A stretch of DNA of 64,000 bases from Nitrosopumilus sp. b1 (GTDB lineage: Archaea > Thermoproteota > Nitrososphaeria > Nitrososphaerales > Nitrosopumilaceae), in the NCBI RefSeq assembly GCF_014078545.1, contig NZ_MU078723.1, positions 278,122-342,121 on the forward strand, given 5' to 3'. Below, in pieces: positions 7,849-16,130 of the stretch. Both the position numbers and the translations under genes were made by a program. Below the pieces are notes generated by a model. It was not told the DNA's origin and did not search any database. It saw only the letters and a list, made by a program, of their open reading frames with translations. Numbering within the stretch: position 1 is the stretch's first letter; the number at the start of each line of letters is the position of its first letter.

Positions 7849-8943
7849 ATGGATTATAGGGTGATTTTTCACATTGATTTTGATTATTTTTATGCTCAGT
7901 GTGAAGAAGTAAGATCACCTGAATTAAAAACAAAACCAGTTTGTGTCTGTGTATTTTCTGATAGAGGGGAGGATAGTGGTGCAATAGCTACTGCTAATTA
8001 TACTGCAAGAAAGTACGGCGTAAAATCAGGATTGCCAATTAAATTTGCTAAAAGAAAATTGGAAGAAAGAAAGGATGCGGTGTTTCTTCCAACAGATTTT
8101 GATTTCTATTCAGACATGTCACAAAAAGCAATGAACGTCATGGAAGAATTTGCAGATATTTTTGAGTATGTCGGTAGAGACGAAGCATACTTGGATGTGA
8201 CAAAAAAAACAGATGGAGATTATAATCGTGCAGGACATCTCGCCCAACAATTAAAAAATTCTATCAGAGACAATGTAAAACTCACATGCTCGGTCGGGAT
8301 ATCGCCAAACAAGCTAGTTTCAAAAATTGCATCAGATTACAAAAAACCAGACGGACTAACAATTGTTACTCCGGAAAAAGTAGAGAGTTTTTTAGAGCCT
8401 TTAAAAATTAGGGACATTCCAGGAATTGGCAAAAAGACAGAAGAGCGATTTACTCAGATGAATTTCAAAACAATTGGGGATTTAAGAAGATTAGATGTAT
8501 TTACACTAAACAAAGAATTTGGAAGAAAGACTGGAACTTACATCTATAACGCAGTTAGAGGAATAGATTCGGAACCAGTTTCAGAAAGAGAGCCCAGTAT
8601 TCAATACAGTAAGATTTCTACTCTCAAGGAAGATTCCAAGGATTTTAAATTTTTGAGTGAGAGTTTAAAGCAAATTTGTTCTGAATTGCATCAAGTCATT
8701 TTAAAGAAAAATAGAATGTTCAAATCAGTTGGAATTCAATTTGTAAATTCAGATTTATCAAATAAAACTAAATCACGTATGTTAAGAAATCCCACAACTA
8801 GTCTAGATGAATTAGAGAAAACTTCTGAACAATTACTAAAAGAAGCACTAGAGGATCAAGTAAAAACAATACGTCGATTAGGAGTTAAAGTCTCAGAGCT
8901 TTCAGAATTAAAAGGACAAAGAAGCATAGATAATTATTTTTGA
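7849..8943 (+). CDS. dinB: DNA polymerase IV (Y-family, Dpo4/DinB)
   Basis: A translesion polymerase. The palm begins HIDFDYFYAQCEEV with the first catalytic aspartate; GRDEAYLDV near residue 106 supplies the second Asp-Glu pair; a helix-hairpin-helix thumb (IRDIPGIGKKTEERF) and a little-finger domain follow. The C-terminus ends GQRSIDNYF, a PCNA-binding PIP box (QxxIxxYF). Length is normal for Dpo4. I choose ATG 7849; GTG 7846 directly before it is in frame. It overlaps the archaeosortase gene tail-to-tail by 10 bases. Confidence 0.95.
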   Translation: MDYRVIFHIDFDYFYAQCEEVRSPELKTKPVCVCVFSDRGEDSGAIATANYTARKYGVKSGLPIKFAKRKLEERKDAVFLPTDFDFYSDMSQKAMNVMEEFADIFEYVGRDEAYLDVTKKTDGDYNRAGHLAQQLKNSIRDNVKLTCSVGISPNKLVSKIASDYKKPDGLTIVTPEKVESFLEPLKIRDIPGIGKKTEERFTQMNFKTIGDLRRLDVFTLNKEFGRKTGTYIYNAVRGIDSEPVSEREPSIQYSKISTLKEDSKDFKFLSESLKQICSELHQVILKKNRMFKSVGIQFVNSDLSNKTKSRMLRNPTTSLDELEKTSEQLLKEALEDQVKTIRRLGVKVSELSELKGQRSIDNYF

Positions 8944-9863
8944 TTTGAATTAGCTTCTAGCTTTTTTATTCTTCTTGTTTCTATTGTCATTACAATCATT
9001 AAAAAGATAAACAGCCAAGGAAGGAACATTATTTCTCCTGCAACAGAATGAAACTCTTCCCATCGTTCAGGATCAGCAGTAACTTTCAATGCATAATAAG
9101 ATAATGCAAAGATTCGGATGACATTAACGGTAATTGTACCAAGAATTCCTACCCCAAAATAGATAGCTTTACGATTTCTAGGAATGTTCATCTTTAGTAG
9201 AAATGCCATCATTACAAGTGAGTAAATGATGATGCTATGAACACCAGCAGATGGCCAAAAGACTTGAAGTGCAAATGGTCCATGATCACCCCTTAGAAAC
9301 ATCAGATTGTCTCTAGCTGTTGCCACACCTAGATCAAACAAGCTGATAAGCCAGACGTTAAGATTGACTAGATGAGGTACAAAATATTGCAGCGGTCCGA
9401 GTGTATCATATGGAAAGAATGCATCTAATGATAAAATTATAGCACTTCCACCAAGAAAGATTGGGCCTGCAGGGCTTAATCGAATCCATCTAGTTCCAAA
9501 ATAAATTGAAAGTGAGGCAATGACAAAGCCAGTCATTATTATGAAATCCCACATCCATGTCCATGAATAGATTAATTGAACAGAGTAGGTTTCAGCAGCG
9601 TCTTCAATTGTTGTCCTAAAGCCATTTTCAAGCAATATCAGATATGCAATTACAAGGATTGCAAGTGGAATGGTTGCGACAAGTCGATTCTTGGAAATTC
9701 CCACTTTGAGTCCGAATAATTCAGCAACAACAAATGCTAATGCAAAAAGAAATCCTCCTCGTCCTTGATTCCAGCTTAGACTAAAAGAGTCAGGATAAAA
9801 TGCTAATGCAAATAATATTGGGCTCGAAATAATTCCAATTCCAATAATTAGATTCCTTTGCAT
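8934..9863 (-). CDS. Archaeosortase/exosortase-family protein (thaumarchaeosortase-like, Ser in place of Cys)
   Basis: A 309-residue membrane protein with about eight hydrophobic helices and the exosortase-type active-site spacing: a segment WPSAGVHSI near residue 206, NVIRIF near 255, and FHSVAGEIMF near 280. The Arg and His fit the conserved catalytic positions, but the nucleophilic Cys of the usual ACSG motif is Ser here. I recall a thaumarchaeal subfamily with this change; not verified. The next gene upstream encodes a protein ending in a PEFG sorting tail, its likely substrate. ATG 9863 chosen over TTG 9866. Confidence 0.85.
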   Translation of the reverse strand: MQRNLIIGIGIISSPILFALAFYPDSFSLSWNQGRGGFLFALAFVVAELFGLKVGISKNRLVATIPLAILVIAYLILLENGFRTTIEDAAETYSVQLIYSWTWMWDFIIMTGFVIASLSIYFGTRWIRLSPAGPIFLGGSAIILSLDAFFPYDTLGPLQYFVPHLVNLNVWLISLFDLGVATARDNLMFLRGDHGPFALQVFWPSAGVHSIIIYSLVMMAFLLKMNIPRNRKAIYFGVGILGTITVNVIRIFALSYYALKVTADPERWEEFHSVAGEIMFLPWLFIFLMIVMTIETRRIKKLEANSNQK

Positions 9864-9920
9864 CAATTATGCACTTGAAATGGGACATAAATAATAACTG
9901 GTAAAATTTTGGAATTTTAG

Positions 9921-10727
9921 TTAGAATTTAAGAACACTGTGTCTTTTTGCAACAAGAACAATTACAGTTATCAATGAAAACACCATTATCATCGAAGCAA
10001 ATGCTCCAAATTCGGGAACTACAGAAGTTCCAGTAACAGTTACTTTCTGTGACGTTGCTTTTAGAGAATTTATTGTTAAAGTAGAGACATTTCCTTCAGT
10101 TACCTGAGCAAAATCAGATGTTTTCTGTCCATCAACAGATACAGAGTAGGTACCACTGATCAGTTTATGAGGTAGGATCAAAGTCAATGTATGATCATCA
10201 CTTTGGGTTTGACCACGCAATTCAAAAGTTATTGATTTGGTGTTTTCATCAATTATTGCCTTATCCACTAGTCTATTGAACTGGTATTTGACATCAGCTT
10301 TTGTCATGCCATCGCCAACACTGGCACCAACGTTTGGTAACGTCTTGAATCCTATCTCAACATGTACGACACCAGTCATCCAAGGATGCACGATACAAAA
10401 GTATGGGTAATCTCCGATTTCGGTAAATCTATGAGTAAATGACTTTGAAGGAGGAAACAAACCACTGTCAAAAATATCATCAGGTGTGGAATCAGAGCCA
10501 GAGGTTACAGTATGTGCAGCAGTATCGCCATTCTTCCATTTGACAGAATCACCTACAACAATGGTAATTTCACCATTGGTACTTCCATCTTTTTCAGTTT
10601 GCCAAAAGAAAGGGGCAGATGGGCTTGCAGCTCCAGTTGGTATGTTAATATCATAAGTAATCTGAGCAAAGACAGATACAGGAGTTACAAAAAGTAATGT
10701 TACAATTGCGAGAAGATAATATTTCAA
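9921..10727 (-). CDS. Secreted cupredoxin (plastocyanin-like) with PEFG C-terminal sorting signal
   Basis: The 268-residue precursor starts (TTG) with a signal peptide ending near FAQ. Residues 40-125 are a blue-copper domain: GDSVKWKNGDTAAHTV gives the first His ligand and FCIVHPWMTG the Cys, His and Met. A second beta domain (residues 130-235) is unassigned. The C-terminus reads VPEFGAF, a hydrophobic helix and a basic end, the layout of a PEFG-CTERM sorting tail. It probably shuttles electrons outside the membrane, anchored by the archaeosortase encoded just downstream. Confidence 0.92.
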   Translation of the reverse strand: MKYYLLAIVTLLFVTPVSVFAQITYDINIPTGAASPSAPFFWQTEKDGSTNGEITIVVGDSVKWKNGDTAAHTVTSGSDSTPDDIFDSGLFPPSKSFTHRFTEIGDYPYFCIVHPWMTGVVHVEIGFKTLPNVGASVGDGMTKADVKYQFNRLVDKAIIDENTKSITFELRGQTQSDDHTLTLILPHKLISGTYSVSVDGQKTSDFAQVTEGNVSTLTINSLKATSQKVTVTGTSVVPEFGAFASMIMVFSLITVIVLVAKRHSVLKF

Positions 10728-10770
10728 TAAATAGAGACATCAATTACAAGTAAATAACTTTTCGATGTCT

Positions 10771-11925
10771 CTAGAAAAAATCAGAAAGAGTTTTTTGTTT
10801 AAGCAGTTTAGTAATTTGTCCCCTTAGCAACCATTCGTTTTTACTAATACTCATTTTTGTACAAGCCAAAGAAACACTACTATCAAAAGTATCAGATACA
10901 ATAGGAGTCTGTTTCATAGCAGCACGTATGCCTTCTCGAACTTGCCAAACTCCTACAGGGATTGCATACTCTGGCCTAATTTCACGTAATACAAGTACTC
11001 CGCTCTGAATTTTATTTTTTGATAGATATTCAGTAACTGCTAGTTTGGCTGCAAAATAAGCACCTGCGATAGCTGGTGGATGGTCAATTCCTCGGGCATC
11101 CTCGTAATCAGAACCAAAACCTAACAGACCATTTGAGTACCAAGCCTCAATCATTTCAAACATCCACCGATGTGGGAAAAGAATTACAGAGAACAGGTTT
11201 CCAAGATGCTCAAAAGAAAATACTTTGTGTGAATCAATTACTGGATAGTCTAAAACTTGTTCCATCAATGATTTTGAAATAATATCATCAGTGGCAGTTA
11301 TGCTCCATCTTGTTGGAACGAGTTTTCGTTTTTGCCCCATCATTCCAATGCTAAAGCATTTTTGAATTTTGGAAATCTCTATGCCGCTATTGTATAGTTT
11401 TAGAACAGCATCTTGAGCTTTGAGATCCTTATCATAGTATACCTTCTCAATGTTTTTTTCAGACGATGATGAAGAAAATTTAGCAGATTTTATCTCACCG
11501 ATTGGACCAAATGGGGCACTCTCACCATCAATGGAAGTGATAGGAGTAGTTGACTTGAAAAAATCAATATCAGAATCAATTGGTTTTGATGCCATTGCGA
11601 CCTCTTGTAGGTTTTCAATGTACCTTCCTGAGGGTTCAGAGACCCGAACTTTTTGAATTCCACGTACCAAATTTAGTCTAAAATTAACTATCTCCTCAAG
11701 GCTTTTTCCAAGCCATTTTTCTGGAGAATCTAGAAGTGACGTATCCCCGTGTGTTGGGGGAACCATTGGACCTACGAGAACTTTGGGATAGTTGTATGAG
11801 CCTACAAATACAGATGGCGGGCTAGATCCACTAACTGAATCGGATGAAAATAAATTTCCGTATTTTGATAAATGTTCTCTCCACTTAGCCTCAATTGCCT
11901 TTCTAATATCTTGAGAGTTTTGCAA
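10771..11925 (-). CDS. Nre-family DNA repair protein with C-terminal PIP box
   Basis: The 384-residue protein matches the archaeal Nre family (DUF650/DUF651): an N-terminal region with VGSYNYPKVLVGPMVPP, a central DSDIDFF/SIDGESAPFGP region, and a C-terminal block with GSDYEDARGIDHPPAIAGAY and REIRPEYAIPVGVWQVREG. It ends in QKTLSDFF, a PCNA-interacting PIP box. Nre proteins take part in DNA-damage repair together with PCNA; the chemistry is not known. An N-terminal zinc finger found in some Nre proteins is absent here. The start is TTG at 11925. Confidence 0.9.
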   Translation of the reverse strand: MQNSQDIRKAIEAKWREHLSKYGNLFSSDSVSGSSPPSVFVGSYNYPKVLVGPMVPPTHGDTSLLDSPEKWLGKSLEEIVNFRLNLVRGIQKVRVSEPSGRYIENLQEVAMASKPIDSDIDFFKSTTPITSIDGESAPFGPIGEIKSAKFSSSSSEKNIEKVYYDKDLKAQDAVLKLYNSGIEISKIQKCFSIGMMGQKRKLVPTRWSITATDDIISKSLMEQVLDYPVIDSHKVFSFEHLGNLFSVILFPHRWMFEMIEAWYSNGLLGFGSDYEDARGIDHPPAIAGAYFAAKLAVTEYLSKNKIQSGVLVLREIRPEYAIPVGVWQVREGIRAAMKQTPIVSDTFDSSVSLACTKMSISKNEWLLRGQITKLLKQKTLSDFF

Positions 11926-11996
11926 TATGTGTGAATCACCCTATTAGAGTATTAAGTTGTCTTGAAAAAACAGTTGACCGATAATCAACAAAGATG

Positions 11997-12002
11997 TTTA
12001 AA
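11997..12002 (+). promoter_or_regulatory. TATA-like box for BtuF-like gene
   Basis: TTTAAA lies 29-32 bases before the TTG/GTG start pair at 12026/12029, the usual spacing here for a leaderless transcript. Confidence 0.4.
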
Positions 12003-12025
12003 GTTGTGATTATATCAAGAAAGTA

Positions 12026-12952
12026 TTGGTGCAAAGAATTATTTCATTACTTCCTAGTGCAACCGAATTATTATTTGAGTTAGGAGCACAAGATATGCTT
12101 TATGGTGTAACGCATGAATGTCTATATCCAGAAGATGCAAAGAAAAAACCTCGAATCATTACTTCTGTGATAGACCCAGAAAAGTTAGACAGTAAGGAAA
12201 TTGACGTCATGACATCAAAGCTACTCAAGGAAGGAAAAGATATTTTCAAACTAAACAAAGAGAATTTAAAAAATGCTGATCCAAATCTGATAGTCACACA
12301 AACTACATGTGAGGTTTGTGCTGCTCATACAAATCTTGTGCAACAAGCAATTGAGAGTTTAGAAAAAAAGCCACAGATACATTCGATGGACCCACATAAT
12401 TTATCAGAGATTTTACAAAGTGTGAAAGATCTTGCTGCAATTATTGGCTTGCAGAATAAAGGACAAGAAATTTGCAAGTCGTTAGAACAAAGATTAGATA
12501 AAATTCAAAATACACATTATGAAAAAAGGCCCAAAGTTTTAGCAATTGAATGGATTGAACCATTTTTTACAGCTGGGCACTGGGTGCCACAAATGATTGA
12601 ATATGCAGGAGGAACAAACATGATTAGTAAAGTGGGAGACCATTCAAGACGAATGGAACTTGATGAGATCATTAATGTAGATCCAGAGGTGATTATTCTA
12701 ATGCCGTGTGGTTTTGATACAAAAAGGACTATTGAAGAATACAATAAATTTTTGAGTAAAAATGAAAAATGGAATGGACTTCGAGCAGTAAAGGATCAAA
12801 AAGTCTTTGCAGTAGATGCAAATTCATGTTTTAGTAAACCAAGCATACGAACGATAACAGGGGTAGAAATTCTAGCAAAAATCATACATCCGGAGAAATT
12901 TGCAGGCATTATACTACCTGAAAACTCTCACGCAAATATCAAAGAATTCTAA
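12026..12952 (+). CDS. BtuF-like cobalamin/metal-chelate-binding protein without signal peptide
   Basis: The 308-residue protein has the periplasmic-binding-protein class III fold: start RIISLLPSATELLFELGA, then YGVTHECLYPEDA, TQTTCEVCAAH and IEWIEPFFTAGHWVPQMI. These match BtuF-like proteins of the cobalamin-binding type. There is no signal peptide or lipobox, so it is probably cytoplasmic, and no transporter partner lies nearby. Such soluble forms occur in many archaea and may handle corrinoids inside the cell (inference). TTG 12026 and GTG 12029 are both possible starts. Confidence 0.8.
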   Translation: MVQRIISLLPSATELLFELGAQDMLYGVTHECLYPEDAKKKPRIITSVIDPEKLDSKEIDVMTSKLLKEGKDIFKLNKENLKNADPNLIVTQTTCEVCAAHTNLVQQAIESLEKKPQIHSMDPHNLSEILQSVKDLAAIIGLQNKGQEICKSLEQRLDKIQNTHYEKRPKVLAIEWIEPFFTAGHWVPQMIEYAGGTNMISKVGDHSRRMELDEIINVDPEVIILMPCGFDTKRTIEEYNKFLSKNEKWNGLRAVKDQKVFAVDANSCFSKPSIRTITGVEILAKIIHPEKFAGIILPENSHANIKEF

Positions 12953-12957
12953 AAATA

Positions 12958-13041
12958 TTATCGATCCTGAGAGTCATCTAATTCATCGGCCTCGGATGTT
13001 TTTTTGGTCGGTCTTGTAGGCACGTAAATCACAGTCAACAT
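12958..13041 (-). CDS. Possible 27-residue microprotein
   Basis: In the 300-base gap between the BtuF-like gene and the small membrane-protein gene, an ATG at 13041 opens a 27-codon frame: MLTVIYVPTRP, a lysine pair and an acidic tail ending DSQDR. No ribosome-binding site is visible. The sharp change from a hydrophobic start to an acidic end is protein-like, but support is weak. The rest of the gap holds an inverted repeat described separately. Confidence 0.25.
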   Translation of the reverse strand: MLTVIYVPTRPTKKTSEADELDDSQDR

Positions 13042-13195
13042 GTAGAGGTTTTTTCCGTAAGTGATACGTAATTAGGTTACAAAAGTTTGCCTTTTTGGTA
13101 ATTTCTAGTAGATTTGATTAATCGTATTCGTAGCTTGTGTGAATGTTACATGCATGTTCTGATATGCTCATTATGATTTGTATATTTATTCAACG

Positions 13196-13254
13196 GGATT
13201 GTCTCGTCAAAGCTTTCGTCCTATCTCGGTGTTTGTAAGGACGAGACAAATCCT
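13196..13254. other. Long inverted repeat at the 3' end of the small membrane-protein gene
   Basis: GGATTGTCTCGTC (13196-13208) is answered by GACGAGACAAATCC (13241-13254), a 13-pair stem with one bulged base around a 32-base loop. A competing inner pairing (CGTCC with GGACG) reuses part of the right arm, so two exclusive folds are possible. It overlaps the minus-strand stop codon and could be a terminator or a 3' RNA element; there is no clear T-run on either side. Confidence 0.45.
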
Positions 13255-13735
13255 AGTTATCTGAATTTATTTTGCATTCAACTTTTAATGACCGTATAGT
13301 AGTAAAGTAGCTCAGTACCAATATGCAAATGGCTGCCATTCGGATTGGAATTTCATAAGTAATTAAAAATGAAGAAGCTACACTTCCAATGCTTCCAAAT
13401 GTAGAGATTATTGCAAAACCTACTGGCCCACAACCACATGCACCAGCTGCAGCCCCCACAATCGATCCAAATACTCCACCACCAAGTTTTTTCTTAGAGT
13501 GTCTTAGAAAATTAATTCTATAGACATTCATTGGTAACACTAATGCAGCGAGCCCAGACAGAATTACAATTAAGGAAAATCCCAATTCAGTATCCTTTGG
13601 AATATGTCCTACTACATATGGCTCGAAAAATAAATACTCTGAGAGAATCAACAGTGGAATTAAGAGACCTACAAAAATTATTCCTCCAAGAAGAATGTAT
13701 TTTGGATTCGAAAACACAAGAGAAAATGTATTCAA
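13253..13735 (-). CDS. Membrane protein with Cys-Gly-Cys motif, coupled to DsbA-like gene
   Basis: 160 residues with four hydrophobic helices (about 12-32, 48-68, 85-115, 125-145). The third contains GAAAGACGCGPVGF, two cysteines separated by one glycine inside a glycine/alanine-rich membrane segment. The gene begins one base after the stop of the DsbA-like gene, so the two are translationally coupled. I do not recognise the family. A redox partner passing electrons to the thioredoxin-like protein is a fair guess from the Cys pair and context, not proven. Confidence 0.65.
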   Translation of the reverse strand: MNTFSLVFSNPKYILLGGIIFVGLLIPLLILSEYLFFEPYVVGHIPKDTELGFSLIVILSGLAALVLPMNVYRINFLRHSKKKLGGGVFGSIVGAAAGACGCGPVGFAIISTFGSIGSVASSFLITYEIPIRMAAICILVLSYFTTIRSLKVECKINSDN

Positions 13736-13736
13736 C

Positions 13737-14408
13737 TTAGATCATGGAATCAAATACATTTTGGAACACAGAGTATGGCTGTGCACCTACAATTTTTTGT
13801 TGTTGACCATTAGGTGCTACGATAACAAAAGTGGGAGTTCCAGTTGCACCCTGCTTTTGAGATTCTGCAATGTTTGTTTGAACTCTTTTTTGGTATTTTC
13901 CTGAATCAAGGCAGTTGTTAAACAGTTCCATGTCTAATCCCAAGCTAAACGCAAATGCCCTCAGCCTCTCTTTATTAGCCCAACCATCATCAATTTCTTG
14001 CTGTGATGTATAGAGTAAATCATGATACTCCCAATATGCTCCTTGATCCTCTGCACAATAACTAGCCTGTGCTGCTACAGGGGAGTCCCTACCCAAAAAT
14101 GCCAAATCTACAAAGATTAGTTTAGCTTTTCCAGTGTCGATATAGTTTTCAAATATTGCAGGTTTTGTATTGTGAAACCAATTCTTGCATTGATGGCACT
14201 GATAATCACCAAATTCTATTATTGTAATTGGAGCATCAAGGTTTCCTGCAATAGGAGATCCCATAGATGTTAAAACCGTACCATATGATCTTGACATGTC
14301 AAGATTTACGGTTTCAGACTCAGAACCAAGTGATGCAGAAGCTGCAACTATAGCAACAATTACTGCTGCTGCAATACCACCTAAAATAGGAGCCTTCTTT
14401 TTCAACAT
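13737..14408 (-). CDS. DsbA-family thiol-disulfide protein, membrane-anchored
   Basis: The 223-residue protein has an N-terminal membrane anchor (residues 7-26), then a DsbA-like thioredoxin fold: FGDYQCHQCKNWF carries the CxxC pair (Cys-His-Gln-Cys), the inserted helical domain holds CAEDQGAYWEYHD, and GTPTFVI supplies the cis-proline. It should oxidise or isomerise disulfides of exported proteins outside the membrane, relevant for copper proteins with Cys ligands. The next gene, a Cys-containing membrane protein, starts one base after its stop. Confidence 0.9.
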   Translation of the reverse strand: MLKKKAPILGGIAAAVIVAIVAASASLGSESETVNLDMSRSYGTVLTSMGSPIAGNLDAPITIIEFGDYQCHQCKNWFHNTKPAIFENYIDTGKAKLIFVDLAFLGRDSPVAAQASYCAEDQGAYWEYHDLLYTSQQEIDDGWANKERLRAFAFSLGLDMELFNNCLDSGKYQKRVQTNIAESQKQGATGTPTFVIVAPNGQQQKIVGAQPYSVFQNVFDSMI

Positions 14409-14461
14409 TGATTGGGGTTTAGATACGACTTAAAAAACTTCTTCCAAATTGTTCTGAAAAC

Positions 14462-14647
14462 TTAGTTATTTTTCTTGAAAAACCCAAGTAGTTTGTTTAT
14501 GACTGTGTCAATAGGACAGGCATCACACGTAGTGGAACCTGAATGTTTTTGCAAATGTTTCTCAAATTCACTTCTTGAATCAAAGACAAGATCACATTTA
14601 GAACAATAAACTTTGTTTACGTTTGTTCTTTTTTTGAAATCAGTCAC
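14462..14647 (-). CDS. Small C2H2 zinc-finger protein (61 residues)
   Basis: Residues 14-35 form a C2H2 finger (YCSKCDLVFDSRSEFEKHLQ then a second His), followed by another Cys pair (TTCDAC). A basic N-terminus and C-terminus suggest nucleic-acid binding. It lies upstream of the DsbA-like gene on the same strand, 53 bases apart. One of about ten very small zinc-binding proteins in this window. Confidence 0.7.
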   Translation of the reverse strand: MTDFKKRTNVNKVYCSKCDLVFDSRSEFEKHLQKHSGSTTCDACPIDTVINKLLGFFKKNN

Positions 14648-14697
14648 GATATGGATATCACGTTTGTCCTTATAAAGATCCTGTTGAATATTACGAT

Positions 14698-14997
14698 ATG
14701 CAATATCGTTTTTTAGATAAAATCATCACCGGGATTTTTGTTTGCATGTTTACTGCCGCGTGGTTTTTTACTGCAAAGTATTATCAACGACCAAAGCAGT
14801 ACTCAATTATAGTTAAAGACGAGAGAGGCAACCAAATAAATCTAAAAGAGATTAGAAGTAGCTTTCAAACTCAAGAGGTTGCATATAGTTTTCTAAGAGA
14901 ATATGAGAAATCATTTCCAAATTACAACTTTTCCATAGAATATTCCTTACCCAATGGGAAAAGCAAAGTAATGATACAAATTTTAAAAAAATTATAG
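14698..14997 (+). CDS. Small membrane-anchored protein, unknown
   Basis: 99 residues: a single N-terminal helix (residues 9-26, IITGIFVCMFTAAWFFTA) then an 70-residue soluble part with alternating charges. No motif recognised. It is transcribed divergently from the small zinc-finger gene and overlaps the end of the following zinc-finger gene by 6 bases on the other strand. Confidence 0.6.
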   Translation: MQYRFLDKIITGIFVCMFTAAWFFTAKYYQRPKQYSIIVKDERGNQINLKEIRSSFQTQEVAYSFLREYEKSFPNYNFSIEYSLPNGKSKVMIQILKKL

Positions 14998-15357
14998 ATA
15001 ATGAATTTTTTTGTGATTGTTATACTCTACTTCATACTGAGATAGGAATCCACAATGAGGGCAAGAAAACATTTGGGCCGGAGGAGGGGGATTTCTTTCT
15101 ATGATTTTCCCAGATACTGACTTGACTGAGATAATATTCCCAGTTGAAATTACAGCAAAATTTCTTCCTTCTCCAATAGAGTCCAAGAATTCTTTAATTG
15201 ATGATATTACCAGATTCTTATCAATTATTTCATCATCTATTGGCGATAACACAAATTCATGTATTTTTAATGCAGGTATTGCAGCAACTTGATCTGAGAC
15301 ATATACTAAAAGTTCATGCTTTATTGATTCAATATCTTTGCAGTCTATTGTAAGCAT
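14992..15357 (-). CDS. Protein with C-terminal C2H2 zinc finger, N-terminal domain unknown
   Basis: 121 residues. Residues 1-85 form an alpha/beta domain without a recognisable family; a proline run (PPPP) links to a C-terminal finger, MFSCPHCGFLSQYEVEYNNH followed by a second His (C2H2). Proteins of this pattern usually bind nucleic acid, but no target can be named. It is followed on the same strand side by a 42-residue zinc-ribbon gene upstream (15411-15539). Confidence 0.65.
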   Translation of the reverse strand: MLTIDCKDIESIKHELLVYVSDQVAAIPALKIHEFVLSPIDDEIIDKNLVISSIKEFLDSIGEGRNFAVISTGNIISVKSVSGKIIERNPPPPAQMFSCPHCGFLSQYEVEYNNHKKIHYL

Positions 15358-15410
15358 GAAGAGATGAGAAAATATCGTTATTTTAGTCTAGTCAAAAATA
15401 AGAATGTGAG

Positions 15411-15539
15411 TCAAACAACATCTCTGCCACAACTTGGACACTTCAAATGTAATGTCTTCATTGCATAATCATGTTCTTCTTTGACATCAACACATTTCTT
15501 GACTGCCTCTCGGCAAGAATGACAATAAGTGATTGCCAT
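15411..15539 (-). CDS. 42-residue zinc-ribbon microprotein
   Basis: From ATG 15539 the frame reads MAITYCHSCREAVKKC, a short charged linker and LKCPSCGRDVV, giving two CxxC knuckles suited to one zinc ion. This is protein-like beyond chance. It lies 53 bases upstream of the C2H2 gene on the same strand and could share its mRNA. Function unknown. Confidence 0.6.
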   Translation of the reverse strand: MAITYCHSCREAVKKCVDVKEEHDYAMKTLHLKCPSCGRDVV

Positions 15540-15695
15540 AACAGGATAGACCAGATCAGAGATAAAGAATCATGTATGTATCAAAAATACAACATAGTTT
15601 CAAATTTTCGCTATATTACAAGGGCATTTAGTTTAACAAAAGGCAAAACGGATTATGACATGATTATTCATCTAGTGTAAAATCAACCATCAATT

Positions 15696-16082
15696 ATGAG
15701 AGATTCAGAGACATTTGGGGTAGAGAAAGGATTTGGTCAGAAAGTGGTTGACTGGTTAAATGAGCAATCACAAGAAAATGATCTTAAATTTGAAGCAAGA
15801 TTATATGGATATGATTTAGATACTGACAATTTTGGTTCATTTGAAATGTTTTCATGGATTGGAAATGTTCAATCTGCAAGAAAATTGATCATCAAAGCTA
15901 GTAAACGATTCAAAGTTAAAGTCATCGAGGGAGGATACAAGACAAAGGAAAAAATCTTTCATATGAAAAAATCTGATTACGGAATGGTAAGAAAGGGAGA
16001 CAAAGTGATAGGACATATTGAATTTGAATCTTCTAGATTTGGAAAAGAGAATTGGAAGATTAAAGCAGAAGAGAGAAGATAA
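15696..16082 (+). CDS. Hypothetical soluble protein, 128 residues
   Basis: Starts with ATG 15696. The N-terminal part (KGFGQKVVDWLNEQSQENDL) is helical, followed by beta strands ending in a basic tail KIKAEERR. No signal peptide, cysteine or catalytic motif. It precedes the dehydrogenase gene by 48 bases on the same strand, but that gene has its own TATA-like box. Family not recognised. Confidence 0.65.
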   Translation: MRDSETFGVEKGFGQKVVDWLNEQSQENDLKFEARLYGYDLDTDNFGSFEMFSWIGNVQSARKLIIKASKRFKVKVIEGGYKTKEKIFHMKKSDYGMVRKGDKVIGHIEFESSRFGKENWKIKAEERR

Positions 16083-16130
16083 TTTCCAATCAAATAACTA
16101 AAATACGTTTTATGCAGTTGGAACTCATTA

